Assembly (NCBI GenBank): GCA_903813345.2
Contig: CAIIXF020000001.1
Location: forward strand, 60,746,270 to 60,810,269
Direction of reading: 5' to 3'
Source: Owenia fusiformis
Taxonomy: Eukaryota; Annelida; Polychaeta; Sabellida; Oweniidae
Length of the DNA: 64,000 nt
The notes below the pieces were generated by a model that saw nothing but the letters and a program-made list of their open reading frames with translations, was not told the DNA's origin and made no database searches. The position numbers were made by a program, and so were the translations under genes. Position 1 is the stretch's first letter. The number at the start of each line of letters is the position of its first letter. Below, one piece after another: positions 25,301 through 35,106 of the stretch.

Positions 25301-26705
25301 AGCATGGCACACTGTCTAATGACACTATTGGTAGAAGGTGGCCATTTTGAAAAATGGCGGCCATTTTAATGTATTTTACTATAACTCGAAAAGTAGTGGA
25401 GCGATTTTGTTCATATTTGGTATGTAAATACTATAAGCATGGCACACTGTCTAATGACACTGTCTAATGGTAGAAGGTGGCCATTTTGAAAAATGGCTGC
25501 CATTTGTGCTATATACTTTGTTTGTAAGCGGCCATTTTTTAAAATGGCCGCCATTTTAATGTATTTTACTATAACTCGAAAAGTAGAGGAGCGATTTTGT
25601 TCATATTTGGTATGTGAATACTATAAGCATGGCACACTGTCTAATGACACTTTTGGTAGAAGGCAGCCATTTTGAAAAATAGCCACCATTTTAACATATT
25701 TCACTATAAGCATGGCACACTGTCTAATGACACTGTCTAATGGTAGAATGTTGCCATTTTGAAAAATGGCTGCCATTTGTGCTGTATACTTTGTTTGTAA
25801 ATATGCCAGCCATGGCTGTTTGATGGGATTCGCTACGCTTTGGCGTTGCTGTTGTTCTGGTTCAAACTCCCATGAAGACAGTTTGATGTAAGACTCTTGT
25901 GATATGAGATATATTTGACATTATTTAAGGATTTAAGCCCTTGACTCAGTGCAATGTGGTCTGAATCATTCTTCAAAAATTTCAAACTTCAACCAGCATC
26001 GAGTGTAAAGTTAAGGAAATAACGTCTGACTGGAGTGAATCAGTCACAATGTATCAAGTCTTGGGCTTAAATTTTTTTCACACATTTAAAAATATTTTGT
26101 ACAAAATCAAATACAAATATTTTCTACAAAGATACGAAATCACTTTAAGAACATATTTTCAGTGAAACTTTTTACAAGGGTCAAGTTGGCAAACATCAAT
26201 TTCAATCTGTAGAGCCAAGTTTTCATCTTGACAACCATTAATGAATGACCTTGGGTGAGTTATTGCAGTGCAGTTATATGAAATACTGTGTTTGGATTGG
26301 CTGGAATCAGAAACACCTTGCCCAGCTATGTGTGCATTTACATTTTGTAGTACATAATATCCTGTGTTGCAGGTTGAGGAAAGCATGGAGAACGTACTCA
26401 AAGTGGTCAAAGAGCGTGACAGAGCCTACAACTTGCTTGAGAAGGGGGAAACAGGGGAGCCAGGGGGCTACAGGGACACCAATATACTCGGACAAAAATA
26501 TTGGCGCAAAAGACGGGAATCAGTCATACCTTCCTTTATGAATAAGACATTTATGGCGCGACATGATCATCTTGGAGTTTGGATGAATAAATTGAGACGT
26601 AGGGAGATTGAACAAAAACTGCGAGTTCGCACTAAAGCATTGAGACGTGATAGACAAAGGAAGGAGAACCTTAAAAGGAGATATCCAAATGCAGATACAG
26701 ACTGA
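13314..26705 (+). CDS. MRPL47: mitochondrial ribosomal protein uL29m (5 exons)
   Basis: Component of the mitochondrial large ribosomal subunit near the exit tunnel. Exons: 13314-13444, 17311-17420, 17762-17822, 19680-19776, 26373-26705, giving 732 nt (243 codons plus stop; human 250). All introns are GT/AG and phases agree. The N-terminus is basic and serine-rich, as in a mitochondrial transit peptide. [17 protein letters not shown] marks the start of the MRP-L47 domain; then follow [34 protein letters not shown] and a long, very basic C-terminus ([20 protein letters not shown]). Introns 1 and 4 are large (3.9 and 6.6 kb) and full of mobile elements, including an intact Penelope-like element in the same orientation. 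A possible poly(A) signal ATTAAA lies near 26903. Confidence 0.95.
13898..15722. mobile_element. 1.8-kb hAT-like composite element in MRPL47 intron 1
   Basis: Left end TAGGCCCGGGAACATGTATA; the right end, inverted, is TACAGGCCCAGGAACATGTA. Outside them lie TCTGGTCA (13890-13897) and TCTGCTCA (15723-15730), an 8-bp duplication with one mismatch, which fits hAT. Inside are three tandem copies of a roughly 140-bp unit (core ATTCCAGGAAAAC, CTTCAAATTTTCACACAT, GGTGGCCATCTTG) near 14050, 14195 and 14340, plus one more near 15535. A long inverted repeat lies between (14917-15398). No transposase is readable. Confidence 0.72.
14917..15398. repeat. long inverted repeat nested in the hAT-like element
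   Basis: About 160-bp arms (14917-15075 and 15240-15398) pair nearly perfectly around a roughly 165-bp loop. Shared words include GAATTAAGTCGATCCGCG, TGTCTTACATCAGTATCATC and TACTTCTTTTTCGATCAAGA. If transcribed with the MRPL47 intron it would fold into a long hairpin. Confidence 0.85.
16675..17046. mobile_element. 372-bp hAT MITE with perfect 8-bp TSD
   Basis: Ends are TAGAGGTGTCACGG and, inverted, TAGAGATGTCACTGAAC. GTATAAAA occurs directly outside both (16667-16674 and 17047-17054). The interior is rich in GGTTCCGGAAC / GTTCCGAACC words and has no transposase. It sits in MRPL47 intron 1, about 265 bp before exon 2. Confidence 0.93.
18600..19660. repeat. 20-bp minisatellite with higher-order structure, MRPL47 intron 3
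   Basis: About 1 kb of GAGAGAATATGGGTGTAAGG variants (GTGTATG, GTATATG, GTGTTAG), with longer groups repeated as blocks of about 120 bp. It ends about 20 bp before the acceptor of exon 4 (19678-19679). Open frames on both strands are repeat translations, not genes. Confidence 0.93.
20273..21077. mobile_element. 805-bp element with AGAGGTGTAACTC inverted ends
   Basis: AGAGGTGTAACTC at 20273 is matched by its exact inverse GAGTTACACCTCT ending at 21077. The interior, especially 20935-21060, is dense in CTCGAG, CTCGCGAG and GAGTTGACTCGAGTT palindromes. I found no convincing target duplication. No coding frame is present. It lies immediately upstream of the Penelope-like element. Confidence 0.6.
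21304..24264 (+). CDS. Naiad-like Penelope-like retroelement protein (GIY-YIG + RT)
   Basis: Self-copying enzyme of a Penelope-like element (PLE), with the nuclease placed N-terminally as in the Chlamys/Naiad clade rather than C-terminally as in canonical Penelope. The 986-codon frame is uninterrupted. Residues 70-122 carry a cysteine cluster ([10 protein letters not shown]108; CTSC). GIY-YIG nuclease follows at about 113-225: [22 protein letters not shown]207, HPYGLNNR. Reverse transcriptase occupies about 545-920: [24 protein letters not shown], motif [12 protein letters not shown] (about 697), motif [16 protein letters not shown] (about 782), motif C RFIDDL (about 826; FIDD replaces the usual YxDD), then a thumb region [15 protein letters not shown]. 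No in-frame UGA occurs, unlike Naiads described as selenoproteins. It lies within MRPL47 intron 4, same strand. Element ends were not found; roughly 21080-24480 is likely. Confidence 0.9.
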   Translation: MVQTRSQKAAGEQPSPIVASPSVKPNSRRSKCLRQAKADVVAPNKDNGGNSEDTAGDSTSNNPGNLSKKCDKRGCKLCKSYKEGKYIIANNTGKQYKIRTNDLNEVSCETKNVIYLATCTSCGIQYVGQTGQTVKARFNDHRSRIKNNKGTNSMIFANHFNEGPCKDSEYNVQIIERVPIEDKKISKLSKKYEIKKAADQKQREDKESYWIKKFQCAHPYGLNNRLEKNPQQRTEDDVIYNDFDNKRKKKNKRPKGNHRKEKALKANDVFETIVEQSNGNVLAGMKTILRLVPQMKKTELKKLGMINIEDNDRLHTRLKITLEDRIQSKLRKNNELKTKNRKKKPTKFCKILFENKAVEVINIANILRDEEVIKTIPSSIKNKEPPGIVYIYTKPIRNKLFNYSEITESIDEGNNTGECDCNTSEFKDEDHGHVITGNLKIIQNSKLRKLFSKGPGYREKRNINFRKAKEEIKKGIDEYAISWTKNEKVSKVYLNEWKNTVMEKVKQKIELLQNTKFRHIKNPKQTLKDHNAMEELNQLKEKYAIVPIDKAANNIGFMCKQYYIKKIKEEIGSDTYQRIEDKGEEDIVEEIKETMKTKFKIELGEEQNIIPRIHLTIKMHKQPIKFRYIIGSKKSSVKPAAKKLTKILKLVQYTNKRYCEKIKDYTGANRMWISDNNQNMLDNIKSVNLRNGARNIASYDFSTLYTKINLTDIKEKLKWVIDKAFRGGTNQKITVGGDEAKWGGKADNKKAYTKGECNDLVDFIVDTAYFKAGKSILRQKIGIPMGIDPAPYMANLYLYSYEFQAIEKMYREDYSKVLKYAKTTRFIDDLCTINNDGEMETDMKNIYPEELVLNKENEKDTETTFLDIQMKIVNKQITTKLYDKRENFNFQIVSYPDLSGNIPRNQSYGIFISQIIRISRICSQLEDATNRVTSLGNKLQCQGYRSNILNSYTKKAITRNKWICTKYNMQENIIMKDWKINERREH
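24265..24500 (+). mobile_element. probable 3' tail of the Naiad-like element
   Basis: Non-coding, purine-rich sequence runs from the stop codon to the CCGT-repeat tract at about 24500. It contains GTGGACCCTGAAGAAAGATA. The stretch belongs to the PLE by position only. Confidence 0.4.
24498..25800. repeat. satellite rich in AAAATGGC/GCCATTTT palindromes
   Basis: It opens with GTCCGTCCGTCCGTCC and then holds about seven tandem units of about 130-190 bp. Each unit carries TATTTTACTATAACTCGAAA, GTGGAGCGATTTTGTTCATA, TATGTGAATACTATAAGCAT, GGCACACTGTCTA and a near-palindrome such as GGCCATTTTTCAAAATGGCC. Unit length varies through internal losses. Open frames here are repeat artefacts. It occupies the 3' part of MRPL47 intron 4. 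Confidence 0.9.
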
Positions 26706-27514
26706 GGTTTCTAATTAAGGTGGTCTTGGTAGAACAGTATGAAGGCCTACATGTAAAACATTCAAGCCTTGTTTCTCATTCTTTTCTGCCTACCTTAATT
26801 TGCAAGATTACTCATTCAACTCTGGCTTCCTTAAAGTAAAAGTGAACCTCACATTGTGTGAAGCTCAAGAAGTATGGTAAGCATTTCCCTAAATGCTATA
26901 ATTAAAGCTATTAAATCACTTTGATGATGTCTTATCTTTGATTTATTGTTATAAAGAACATGCTCAAAGTAATTAGTCTACTTGAGACTTGACAGGAGTT
27001 AGCGTAATATAGAATGTAAGAAACACATCATGAAATTACTGTTTGAATACACAGATCATTTTATCATTAAATATTTTCTTGTTTTTATTATTATTTTATC
27101 AGGTGTTTTCATTTCATTCAATTGCTTGTATCCTCAGCTTTTTAAAATTGTTTGTGTGCTAAAGTCATGCAATGTTTATATACATATAGCGTACTGTACT
27201 CCACTGTGCTCTTATGTACTCTATCATACTGTACTTAATTGTACTGCACTGTACTGCAACATCTCTCATTTCTCTAATATGAGGAAAATAACCCAGGCCA
27301 TTCACTGTTTAGTTTTTCTTTTTGATGTTAAATTAACTTAAATAGTCTATTTCAGCTCAATTATTCATGCTTGCACTGATAGATTGGTGCTTGGAAGAGC
27401 CTCAGTTTGTTTAAATATTTAGCCTCAGATTGCGTAGCCTCAAGTTGTTTAGCCTCACATTGTTTAGCCTCACATTATTGATCCTCGGGTTGTTAAGCCT
27501 CAGATTGTTAGTCA
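26706..27514. other. MRPL47 3' UTR and intergenic DNA
   Basis: No supportable gene. Features seen are ATTAAA near 26903 and, at 27420-27500, about six copies of a 12-15 bp repeat (minus strand AATNTGAGGCTTAAC) that would fall in the 3' UTR of the gene at 27515-29387. Confidence 0.5.
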
Positions 27515-29387
27515 TTAATTCTGTTTCTTGTTCATCAGTTTGGTCAAAACTCTTAAAGTGTTCATAGTTTTCTGATATGCCTAAAAATAGAAGAAAAGGA
27601 AACAACATGAGAATGTAATTAGGAAAATTAGATCAGATATATATTATTCATAAACATCTTTGACGTAGTTTCGGTGTTTGTTGAGGGGGAGTTGCTTGTT
27701 GGGACATCATTTACAGTAGGATGTTTTCTAATTTGTTAATCTCTCATGTTGATGATACCTGTCTTGTAAACAGTCATTCTGTTATGAATTTTACCACCCA
27801 ATCTCTCCCCTGATTAGCCTAGTGTGTTACTATAGCAATACTCAATTGATATTGTCAATTTTAATATTTAATGCATAAAAGTCAATTTAGTAAAATAATT
27901 TAATAATTGTGACAAAGTCGTGATGAAAGTAGAACAAATTAAAGTGATTCATCTAATAGTAATGTTATATAAGAATATTGGATTTAGCTTAATCAGTCTT
28001 ACCATCCCAATTGATATTGTGTCCTGATGGCTCTAATGTTATATTAGGAATGATATTATGGCATTACGTTAGAATACTGAGATAGAAAAGCAGCACAATC
28101 AATGGACTATAACAAGCTTTTGGGGGCATGTTCTGTGCAGCCAATCAAGAGGGCTCAAGATGGGGGTCAGTTTTTAAAAGATTTCAGGGGGTTCAATTTT
28201 GACAATTGGTCAAAAATCACATGAAAAATACTCGTGGAAAACTGTATAATTTTAAGAGAATTTTTGGCCAGGAGGCTTCACTCCAACCACCCCCCCCCCC
28301 TCCCTGGCTACAGGCCTGCATTTATTCAACTGTAGCTACTTCTGAATAAGAATTTGTCCTCAAATGAGCAGTGATGCCTCAATGAAGGCGCCGAATCACT
28401 CCCCTTGTGTTTTACTCCATTGGTTCCTGTTTTTCTACATTAAATGAACATGTTCTTCACACCTCATTCACCTCTGGGAAAAACAAAATATTTCCCTTGA
28501 AATAAAAGCTAAAGCTAATATCAACATTTCCTAGTGGTTGCCCTTGGTTAAGTACTTTGCCTAATGCCTATGCTAAAATAAAATGCCTGTGAGACTAAGA
28601 ATGTGTTAAGTAGCATGAAACTCCAGTAAGTAAAAAATAATTAATTAAGTTGATCTCTGGATATGCAATAAAAATCAATTAGTGCTAACATGATATCTTC
28701 ACTTTCAAAAACATTGATTTAATTAGATTATAGCTGTTACAAAAGATAGAGCCCATATTGCATGATTTGTTGCAGAAAGGCTATGAATTTTTAATTCTAA
28801 CTTCAACATGTTCAAATGAGGACAAGGTTAGTCCTGAAATATGGCTTGTACTGTTTTATGCCCACAAAAAAGTAATTAGTACCAAGAAGGGGTAAGAGTA
28901 CATTTGATTGTAGCATGTATTCATTTTTAAAACTAATTTACTTCATATCAATACAACTTGAAAAATATATGAGTTAAGGGAGTCAGTCTGAAATGTGATT
29001 AATCACAAGCGTAGACATATACTCCGTATTGTCCTGGCTATTGGTAAACCTTGGAAAACTTACCGTATCTTTTACACATAAACTGAAGCCTGTTCCATCG
29101 ACATGCTGGGTAGACACCTCCATTAGATGGCTGCAACATTTTGTCGCCTGTTTGCAGTATGAATATTCATTTCGTTCTCCTTGAAACATATCCCATGATG
29201 TTTTGAGACCCTCGGGACAACATCGCCATGCCTCTAGTTGTTTCTCCAAAGAATAGATGTCGGTCGGTGGGATGAATGAGCGTTTCCCATTGGCTGTGAT
29301 AATAGCTGGTCCCCATGACAATGATGACTGAAACATAACGGTAGCTAGCAATAAAGGGAACACTGAATTACTGATTTCCTTTCTCAT
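27515..29387 (-). CDS. small secreted cysteine-rich protein, possible neuropeptide precursor (2 exons)
   Basis: Exon 1 is 29387-29064 (donor GTAAGT) and exon 2 is 27580-27515, together 390 nt (129 codons plus stop). The N-terminus MRKEISNSVFPLLLATVMFQ is a good signal peptide. Just after the likely cleavage site comes WGPAIITAN followed by GKR, the classic amidation and dibasic processing signal, so an amidated nonapeptide could be released. The remaining roughly 90 residues hold six cysteines (RCCPEG, YCKQATKCC, LCVKD), probably disulfide-bonded. The layout of signal, short peptide, GKR and Cys-rich domain resembles vasopressin-neurophysin-type precursors, but six cysteines are too few for neurophysin and I recognise no family. 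Exon 1 is solid. Exon 2 (AYQKTMNTLRVLTKLMNKK) is a phase-compatible guess. An upstream in-frame ATG (29471) would put the signal peptide internally, so 29387 is preferred. Confidence 0.55.
27583..29063. other. intron of the secreted-peptide gene
   Basis: No exon can be supported here. At 28255-28320 an antisense remnant of a G-rich transposon end is visible (inverted: CAGGCCTGTAGCCAGGGAGG), of the same general class as the element at 5130-6855. Confidence 0.45.
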
Positions 29388-30116
29388 TGGGCGCGTAATG
29401 ACCCTGGATACCAAAGTGCTTAAGCTTTTATAGCTCAGTTTATAGCACAATCCTTGGATCATAAGGGTCATACGAGGGGCGTACCCAGCTTTCAGTCAGG
29501 GGTGTGCGATCGCCAAAAAAATTCGGTTTTCAGTCAGGGGGATGTGATTGTGGCATAAACAAGCCAAAATCTTCGGATTTATCTTGAATTTTATAAAAAT
29601 TGATGCAACTTCCTTCAAAATTGCTATGTCATGGTTATATTTTTATTGGTTATGGTGGGGTGCCCCCCTGGCTACACGTATGGTCATAGGTTTGATTCCC
29701 ATACAGGCACTGAATTTTGCATTTGAGTAACTTTATAATGTTTCTCTGTTTACTTGAATATCATTATAACATTACATGTATGGAATAGAAACAGTATTCA
29801 AAATGCAATTGTTGTCTAACATTGCTATAATTTATCAATGCTGTGTGGGTTCAGACAATGTGATGATTGAAGCAGGATGCCTGTTATAATAGTCAGCCCT
29901 TTATGACTTTGCGAAGGAGTTCGGTGGAAGTTCAGTTAGATTATGTACTCTAACAGGGTGTTAATAAATAATTAGAACAATGTAATAATTCCCTTTATAC
30001 CAACTCAGTAAAGGACTTTATCTATGAACCATTTAAGAAAAATGTTGGGCCTAAATAGTAAATGAAATCATGTCAGATATCAATTTGGCAACTACTGAAA
30101 ATGTCACAAACTATGC
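29388..30116. other. promoter side of secreted-peptide gene; possible MITE at 29475-29685
   Basis: No gene is seen. 29475-29685 is bounded by GAGGGGCGTACCCAGC and, inverted, CATACGTGTAGCCAGGG, both next to poly-G runs, so it is probably a small G-rich transposon remnant. Ends and target duplication are uncertain. Confidence 0.4.
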
Positions 30117-32345
30117 CTAGTACCAGATGCCACTCAACATGACTTATATCAAAGATGCCACTCAACATGGCTAATATTAAAGATGCCACTCAACATGACT
30201 TGTACCAGATGCCACTCAACATTGTTAGTACCAGATGCCACTCAACATACCTAGTACCAGATGCCACTCAACACACCTAGTATCAGATGCCACTCAACAT
30301 GGCTAGTACCAAATGCCACTCAACATGGCTAATGTCAAAGATGCCACTCAACATTGCTAATATTAAAGATGCCACTCAACATGACTTGTATCAGATTCCA
30401 CCCAATATGGCTAATATCAAAGATGCTACTCAACATGGCTAATATCAAAGATGCCACTTAACATAACTAGTATCAGATTCCGCTCAACATGGCTAGTACC
30501 AAATGCCACTCAACATGGCTAATATCAAAGATGCCACTCAACATGGCTAATATCAAAGATGCCACTTAACATAACTAGTATCAGATTCCGCTCAACATGG
30601 CTAGTACCAAATGCCACTCAACATGGCTAATATCAAAGATGCCACTCAACATGGCTAATATCAAAGATTCCACTCAACATGACTTGTACCAGATGCCACT
30701 CAACATGACTTGTATCAGATTCCGCTCAACATGGCTAGTACCAAATGCCACTCAACATTGCTAGTACCACCAGATGCCACTCAACGTGGCTAGTACCAAA
30801 TGCCACTCAACATGGCTAGTACCAGATGCCACTCAACATGGCTAGTACCAAATGCCACTCAACATGGCTAGTACCACCAGATGCCACTCAACATGGCTTA
30901 TATCAAAGATGCCACTCAACATGGCTAGTACCAGATGCCACTCAACATGGCTAGTACCAAATGCCACTCAACATGGCTAATATCAAAGATGCCACTCAAC
31001 ATGGCTAGTACCAGATTCCGCTCAACATGGCTAGTACCAAATGCCACTCAACATGGCTAATATCAGAGATGCCACTCAATGACCTGTACCATATTTCACT
31101 CAACATGGCTAGTACCAGATGCCACTCAATGTGGCTAGCACCAGACGCCACTCAACATGGCTAGTACCAGATGCCACTCAATGTGGCTAGCACCAGACGC
31201 CACTCAACATGGCTAGTACCAGATGCCACTCAACATGACTAGTACCACCAGATGCCACTCAACATGGCTAGTACCAGATGCCACTCAATGTGGCTAGCAC
31301 CAGACGCCACTCAACATGGCTAGTACCAGATGCCACTCAACATGACTAGTACCACCAGATGCCACTCAACATTGCTAGTACCAGATGCCACTCAACATTG
31401 CTAGTACCAGATGCCACTCAACATGGCTATTACCAGATTCCACTCAACATGCCTAGTGCCAGATGCCACTTAACATGCCTAGTACCACAAGATACCACTC
31501 AACATATCTGGTATCAAGGATGTCATATAACATGGTTAGTGTCAAAGATCTCAAACAGGTTGACAACATTACTAGTATCAAAGATGACACAACATTGCTA
31601 GTATCAAAGATGACTTGACATGACTTGTATCAAAGATGGTAAAACATGGCTTGTATCAAATATGACACAACGTGGGTGATACCAAAGGTGACACGACATG
31701 GCAAGTATCAAAGAAGACACACCATGACTAGTATCAAAGATGACACAACATGCCTAGTATCAAAGAAGAGACACCATGACTAGTATCAAAAATGTTGCAC
31801 AAGGTTGATATCAAAGATGATACAACTTACCTAGTATAGTTGTCACATAACACAGCCAGTATCCTATATCACATAGCATTGCAGCATGGTTAATATCAAG
31901 ATGACACAACATGACTAGTATCAAAGATGTCATACAGCATGGCTAGTATCAAAGATGATACGCCATGGCTAGTATCAATGATGACACAACATGGCTAGTA
32001 TCAAATATGTCATTCAACATTACATGGCTAGTATCAAAGATGTCACACAACATGGCTAGTATTAAATATGACATAACATGGCTAGTATCAAAGATGTCAC
32101 ACAACATGGCTAATATCAAAGATGACACGCCATGGCTAGTATCAATGATGACACAACATGGCTAGTATCAAATATGTCATTCAACATCACATGGCTAGTA
32201 TCAAAGATGTCACACAACATGGTTAGTATCAAATATGACATAACATGGCTAGTATCAAAGATATCACACAACATGGCTAGTATCAAAGATGTCGCACAAC
32301 ATGGCTAGTATCAAATATGGCACAGCATGTCTAGTATCAAACATG
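30117..32345. repeat. 2.2-kb minisatellite, 26-28 bp units
   Basis: About 80 tandem units. The left two thirds use TAGTACCAGATGCCACTCAA followed by CATGGC (26 bp), alternating with TAATATCAAAGATGCCACTC (28 bp). From about 31500 the unit changes to a GACACAACATGGCTAGTATC form with TCAAAGATG. Blocks of three to five units are re-duplicated (for example 30460-30560 resembles 30540-30640). It has no coding meaning. Confidence 0.95.
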
Positions 32346-32737
32346 TACCCAGAATGGGAATATTTGAATATGTCCGTGGCTAGGGTCAAAGATGCCACAC
32401 GCCATAGATCAGATGAAAGAACAGAAGAATCTAAATTGAAGCTTATAAATAAAAAAGGCTAGGGTAAATAAATAAATGGTAAACATATCTTTTCTATTTT
32501 CATACTGAATATTGAACAAGGTTCATGTATGAAAACGATCTGATTTAAAAGCTATTTTGATATATTTAAAATGACCATGACATAATTATGCTTCATAATC
32601 AAGCGAAAAATTGGTGTCAAATTAATTTTTTGAAAATAAAAGTCATTGATCGCCGATATTCTTTCTTATTATTGCTCTTTCAATAGACAATTTTTTAATT
32701 TTCGTATGTTTTCGCTAAAATGTTGCTAATTATTATT

Positions 32738-32901
32738 AGACTCCAGATTGAAAATCTGGAGTCTATTGCTTTTGCCAGTTTTCTTTATTAGACTCCAGAT
32801 TGAAAATCTGGAGTCTATTGTTTTTGCCTGTTTTCTTTATTATTATTATTATTATTAGACTCCAGATGAAAATCTGGAGTCTATTGCTTTTGCCAGTTTT
32901 C
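32738..32901 (+). repeat. three stacked 5' leaders of the 1.72-kb repeat family
   Basis: Three head-to-tail copies of a leader start with the hairpin GACTCCAGATT-GAAA-ATCTGGAGTC at 32739, 32791 and 32858. Each is followed by TATTGYTTTTGCCWGTTTTC and TTATT repeats. The third hairpin lacks one T. Only the last leader is next to a body. Confidence 0.9.
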
Positions 32902-35106
32902 TTATTATTATTATTTTTCTTTCTTCCTCTTCCTCCTTACAAGATTTCTCACCAACTAGAAGAACTTACTTTAAGCTACTTACATGATCAACTAGGGAAT
33001 GTATCTGGGATGATGGGAAATTAGGTCAAATTTTTATCTAGGTCAAAGGTCAAGAACTAGGTCAAATCCAGTACTTTGTCACTTTTTTCAATTTTCTCGG
33101 TCGTCCTTCAATATTTTCAATCCGGGTTTTTTTCATTGTGTTCCTCATAAAAAAGTAGGGGAAAACTGGTCGATTTAGTTTTTTGATATCTCAAACCGAT
33201 TTCGAGATATCAGTGTCCGAAAACGAGGTCCAAAAAAAAGTTCTCCCAATTCAATGTCCACGCTACTGGTCTTGTAGTAAATTTTCTCAGGATTCCGAAT
33301 CTGAAAACCAAATTTCGATCCGACTTCCGGTTCGGAAGTAATATCGTTTTGAAAGCTCAAAAATCGCTAAATTTGGTGCCCATGTTAAGTCAATGGGAAA
33401 AAAGATTTTTTTGAAGTGAAAAATACGAAATATAGACTGAGTTCAGCTAAATATAATGGAAGCTTTTAAAAGAAGGGGACCTCAAAAGCCATCTAGCTTA
33501 AAAATTTGGACACAAAAATGCCAAGGTCAAAATCTAGGTCAAATTCAAAGTTTTTCCTTATTTTTGCGATTCTGACACTACACTTTAATTATATTCTTCA
33601 AAATTGTGTATACATGTAGCCAAGAGTGTGCTAATAGTGTTAGCCTTTTGCCGTCAGGAAGTATTTTGACCCACTTTTGAGATATGGTGTCCCAAAAGTA
33701 GGTCAAAATAAAAAATTCTTCAAATTTAACTTATGAGTTATGAATCAGGGGTAGAATTTTGTCAGGAATCAGAATCTGCAAATCATATTTCGATCCGACT
33801 TCCGGTTCGGAAGTTATGGCGTGTCCAAAAAGTAGGTCAAAATAAAAAAATTCTAAATTTAACGTATGAGTTATGAATTAGGGGTAGAATTTTGTCAGGA
33901 ATCCGAATCTGCAAACCAAATTTCGATCCGATTTCCCGTTTGAAAGTTATGGCGTTTTGAAATTTCGAGAAAAATCGATCTGATGTTATCCTGATTGAAA
34001 GTCAAGGAAAAAAGATTTTTTTGAAGTGTAAAATACGAGATATAGATTGAGTACAGCTTAAGATAATGAATTCCTATAAAAGAAGGGGACCTCAAAAGCT
34101 ACCTAGTTTCAATATATGGACACCAAAATGCCTAGGTCAAAATCTAGGTCAAATTCATAGTTTTTCCTTATTTCTGCGATTCTGGCACTACACTTTTAGG
34201 ATTTGCTTCAAAATTTTGTATACAGGTAGCAAAGAGTGTGCTAATAGTGTTTGCCTTTTGCCGTCAGAGAGTATTTTGACCCACTTTTGAGATATGGTGT
34301 CCGAAAAGTAGGTCAAAATAAAAAATTCTCCAAATTTAACATATGAGTTATAAATTAAGAGTAGAATTTTCTCGGGAATCCGAATCTGCAAACCAAATTT
34401 CGATCCGACTTCCGGTTCCAAAGTTATGGCGTGTACGAAAAGTAGGTCAAAATAAAAATTCGCCAAATTTAACGTATGAGTTATGAATTAGGGGTAGAAT
34501 TTTGTCAGGAAAAAAGAAGGGGACCTCAAAAGCTACCTAGTTTCAATATTTGGACACCAAAATGCCTAGGTCAAAATCTAGGTCAAATTCATAGTTTTTC
34601 CTTATTTTTTCGATTCTGGCACTACACCTTTAGGATTTGCTTCAACATTTTGTATACAGGTAGCAAAGAGTGTGCTAATAGTAAAAGCCTTTTGCCGTCA
34701 GAAAGTATTTTGACCCACCTTTGAGATATGGTGTTCGTAAAGTAGGTCAAAATAAAAAGTTCTCATAATTTAACTTATGAGTTATGAATTAAGGGTAGAA
34801 TTTTCTCAGGAATCCAAATCTGCAAACCAAATTTCAATCCGACTTCCGGTCAAAAATTCCTACTTACCTACCTACTTACCTACTCGGCTACCTACTTAGC
34901 TACCTACTCAGCTACTTACTCAGCTACCTACTCAGCTACTTACTCAGCTACCTGCTCAGCTGCTTACTCAGCTACCTACTCAGCTACTTACTCAATTACT
35001 TAATCATTTACTTACTCAGCTTCCTACTCAGTTACTTACTCAGCTCTTTACTCAAGTAAATCAATCTGGAGTCTTAAATTGAACTTTGTTCAATTTACCA
35101 ATCTAG
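32902..35106 (+). repeat. array unit 1 (divergent)
   Basis: The most diverged body. It holds extra copies of the internal subrepeat and, at 34860-35055, a 12-bp minisatellite (core CTACCTACTCAG / CTACTTACTCAG) absent from other units. A perfect DR1 word lies at 33040-33052. Its 3' hairpin has an additional T in the loop. Confidence 0.85.

Noticed and set aside
29680-29712. tRNA/SINE-like B box (GGTTTGATTCCC)
   Set aside because: No A box at proper spacing and no tail; it sits at the edge of a G-rich transposon remnant.
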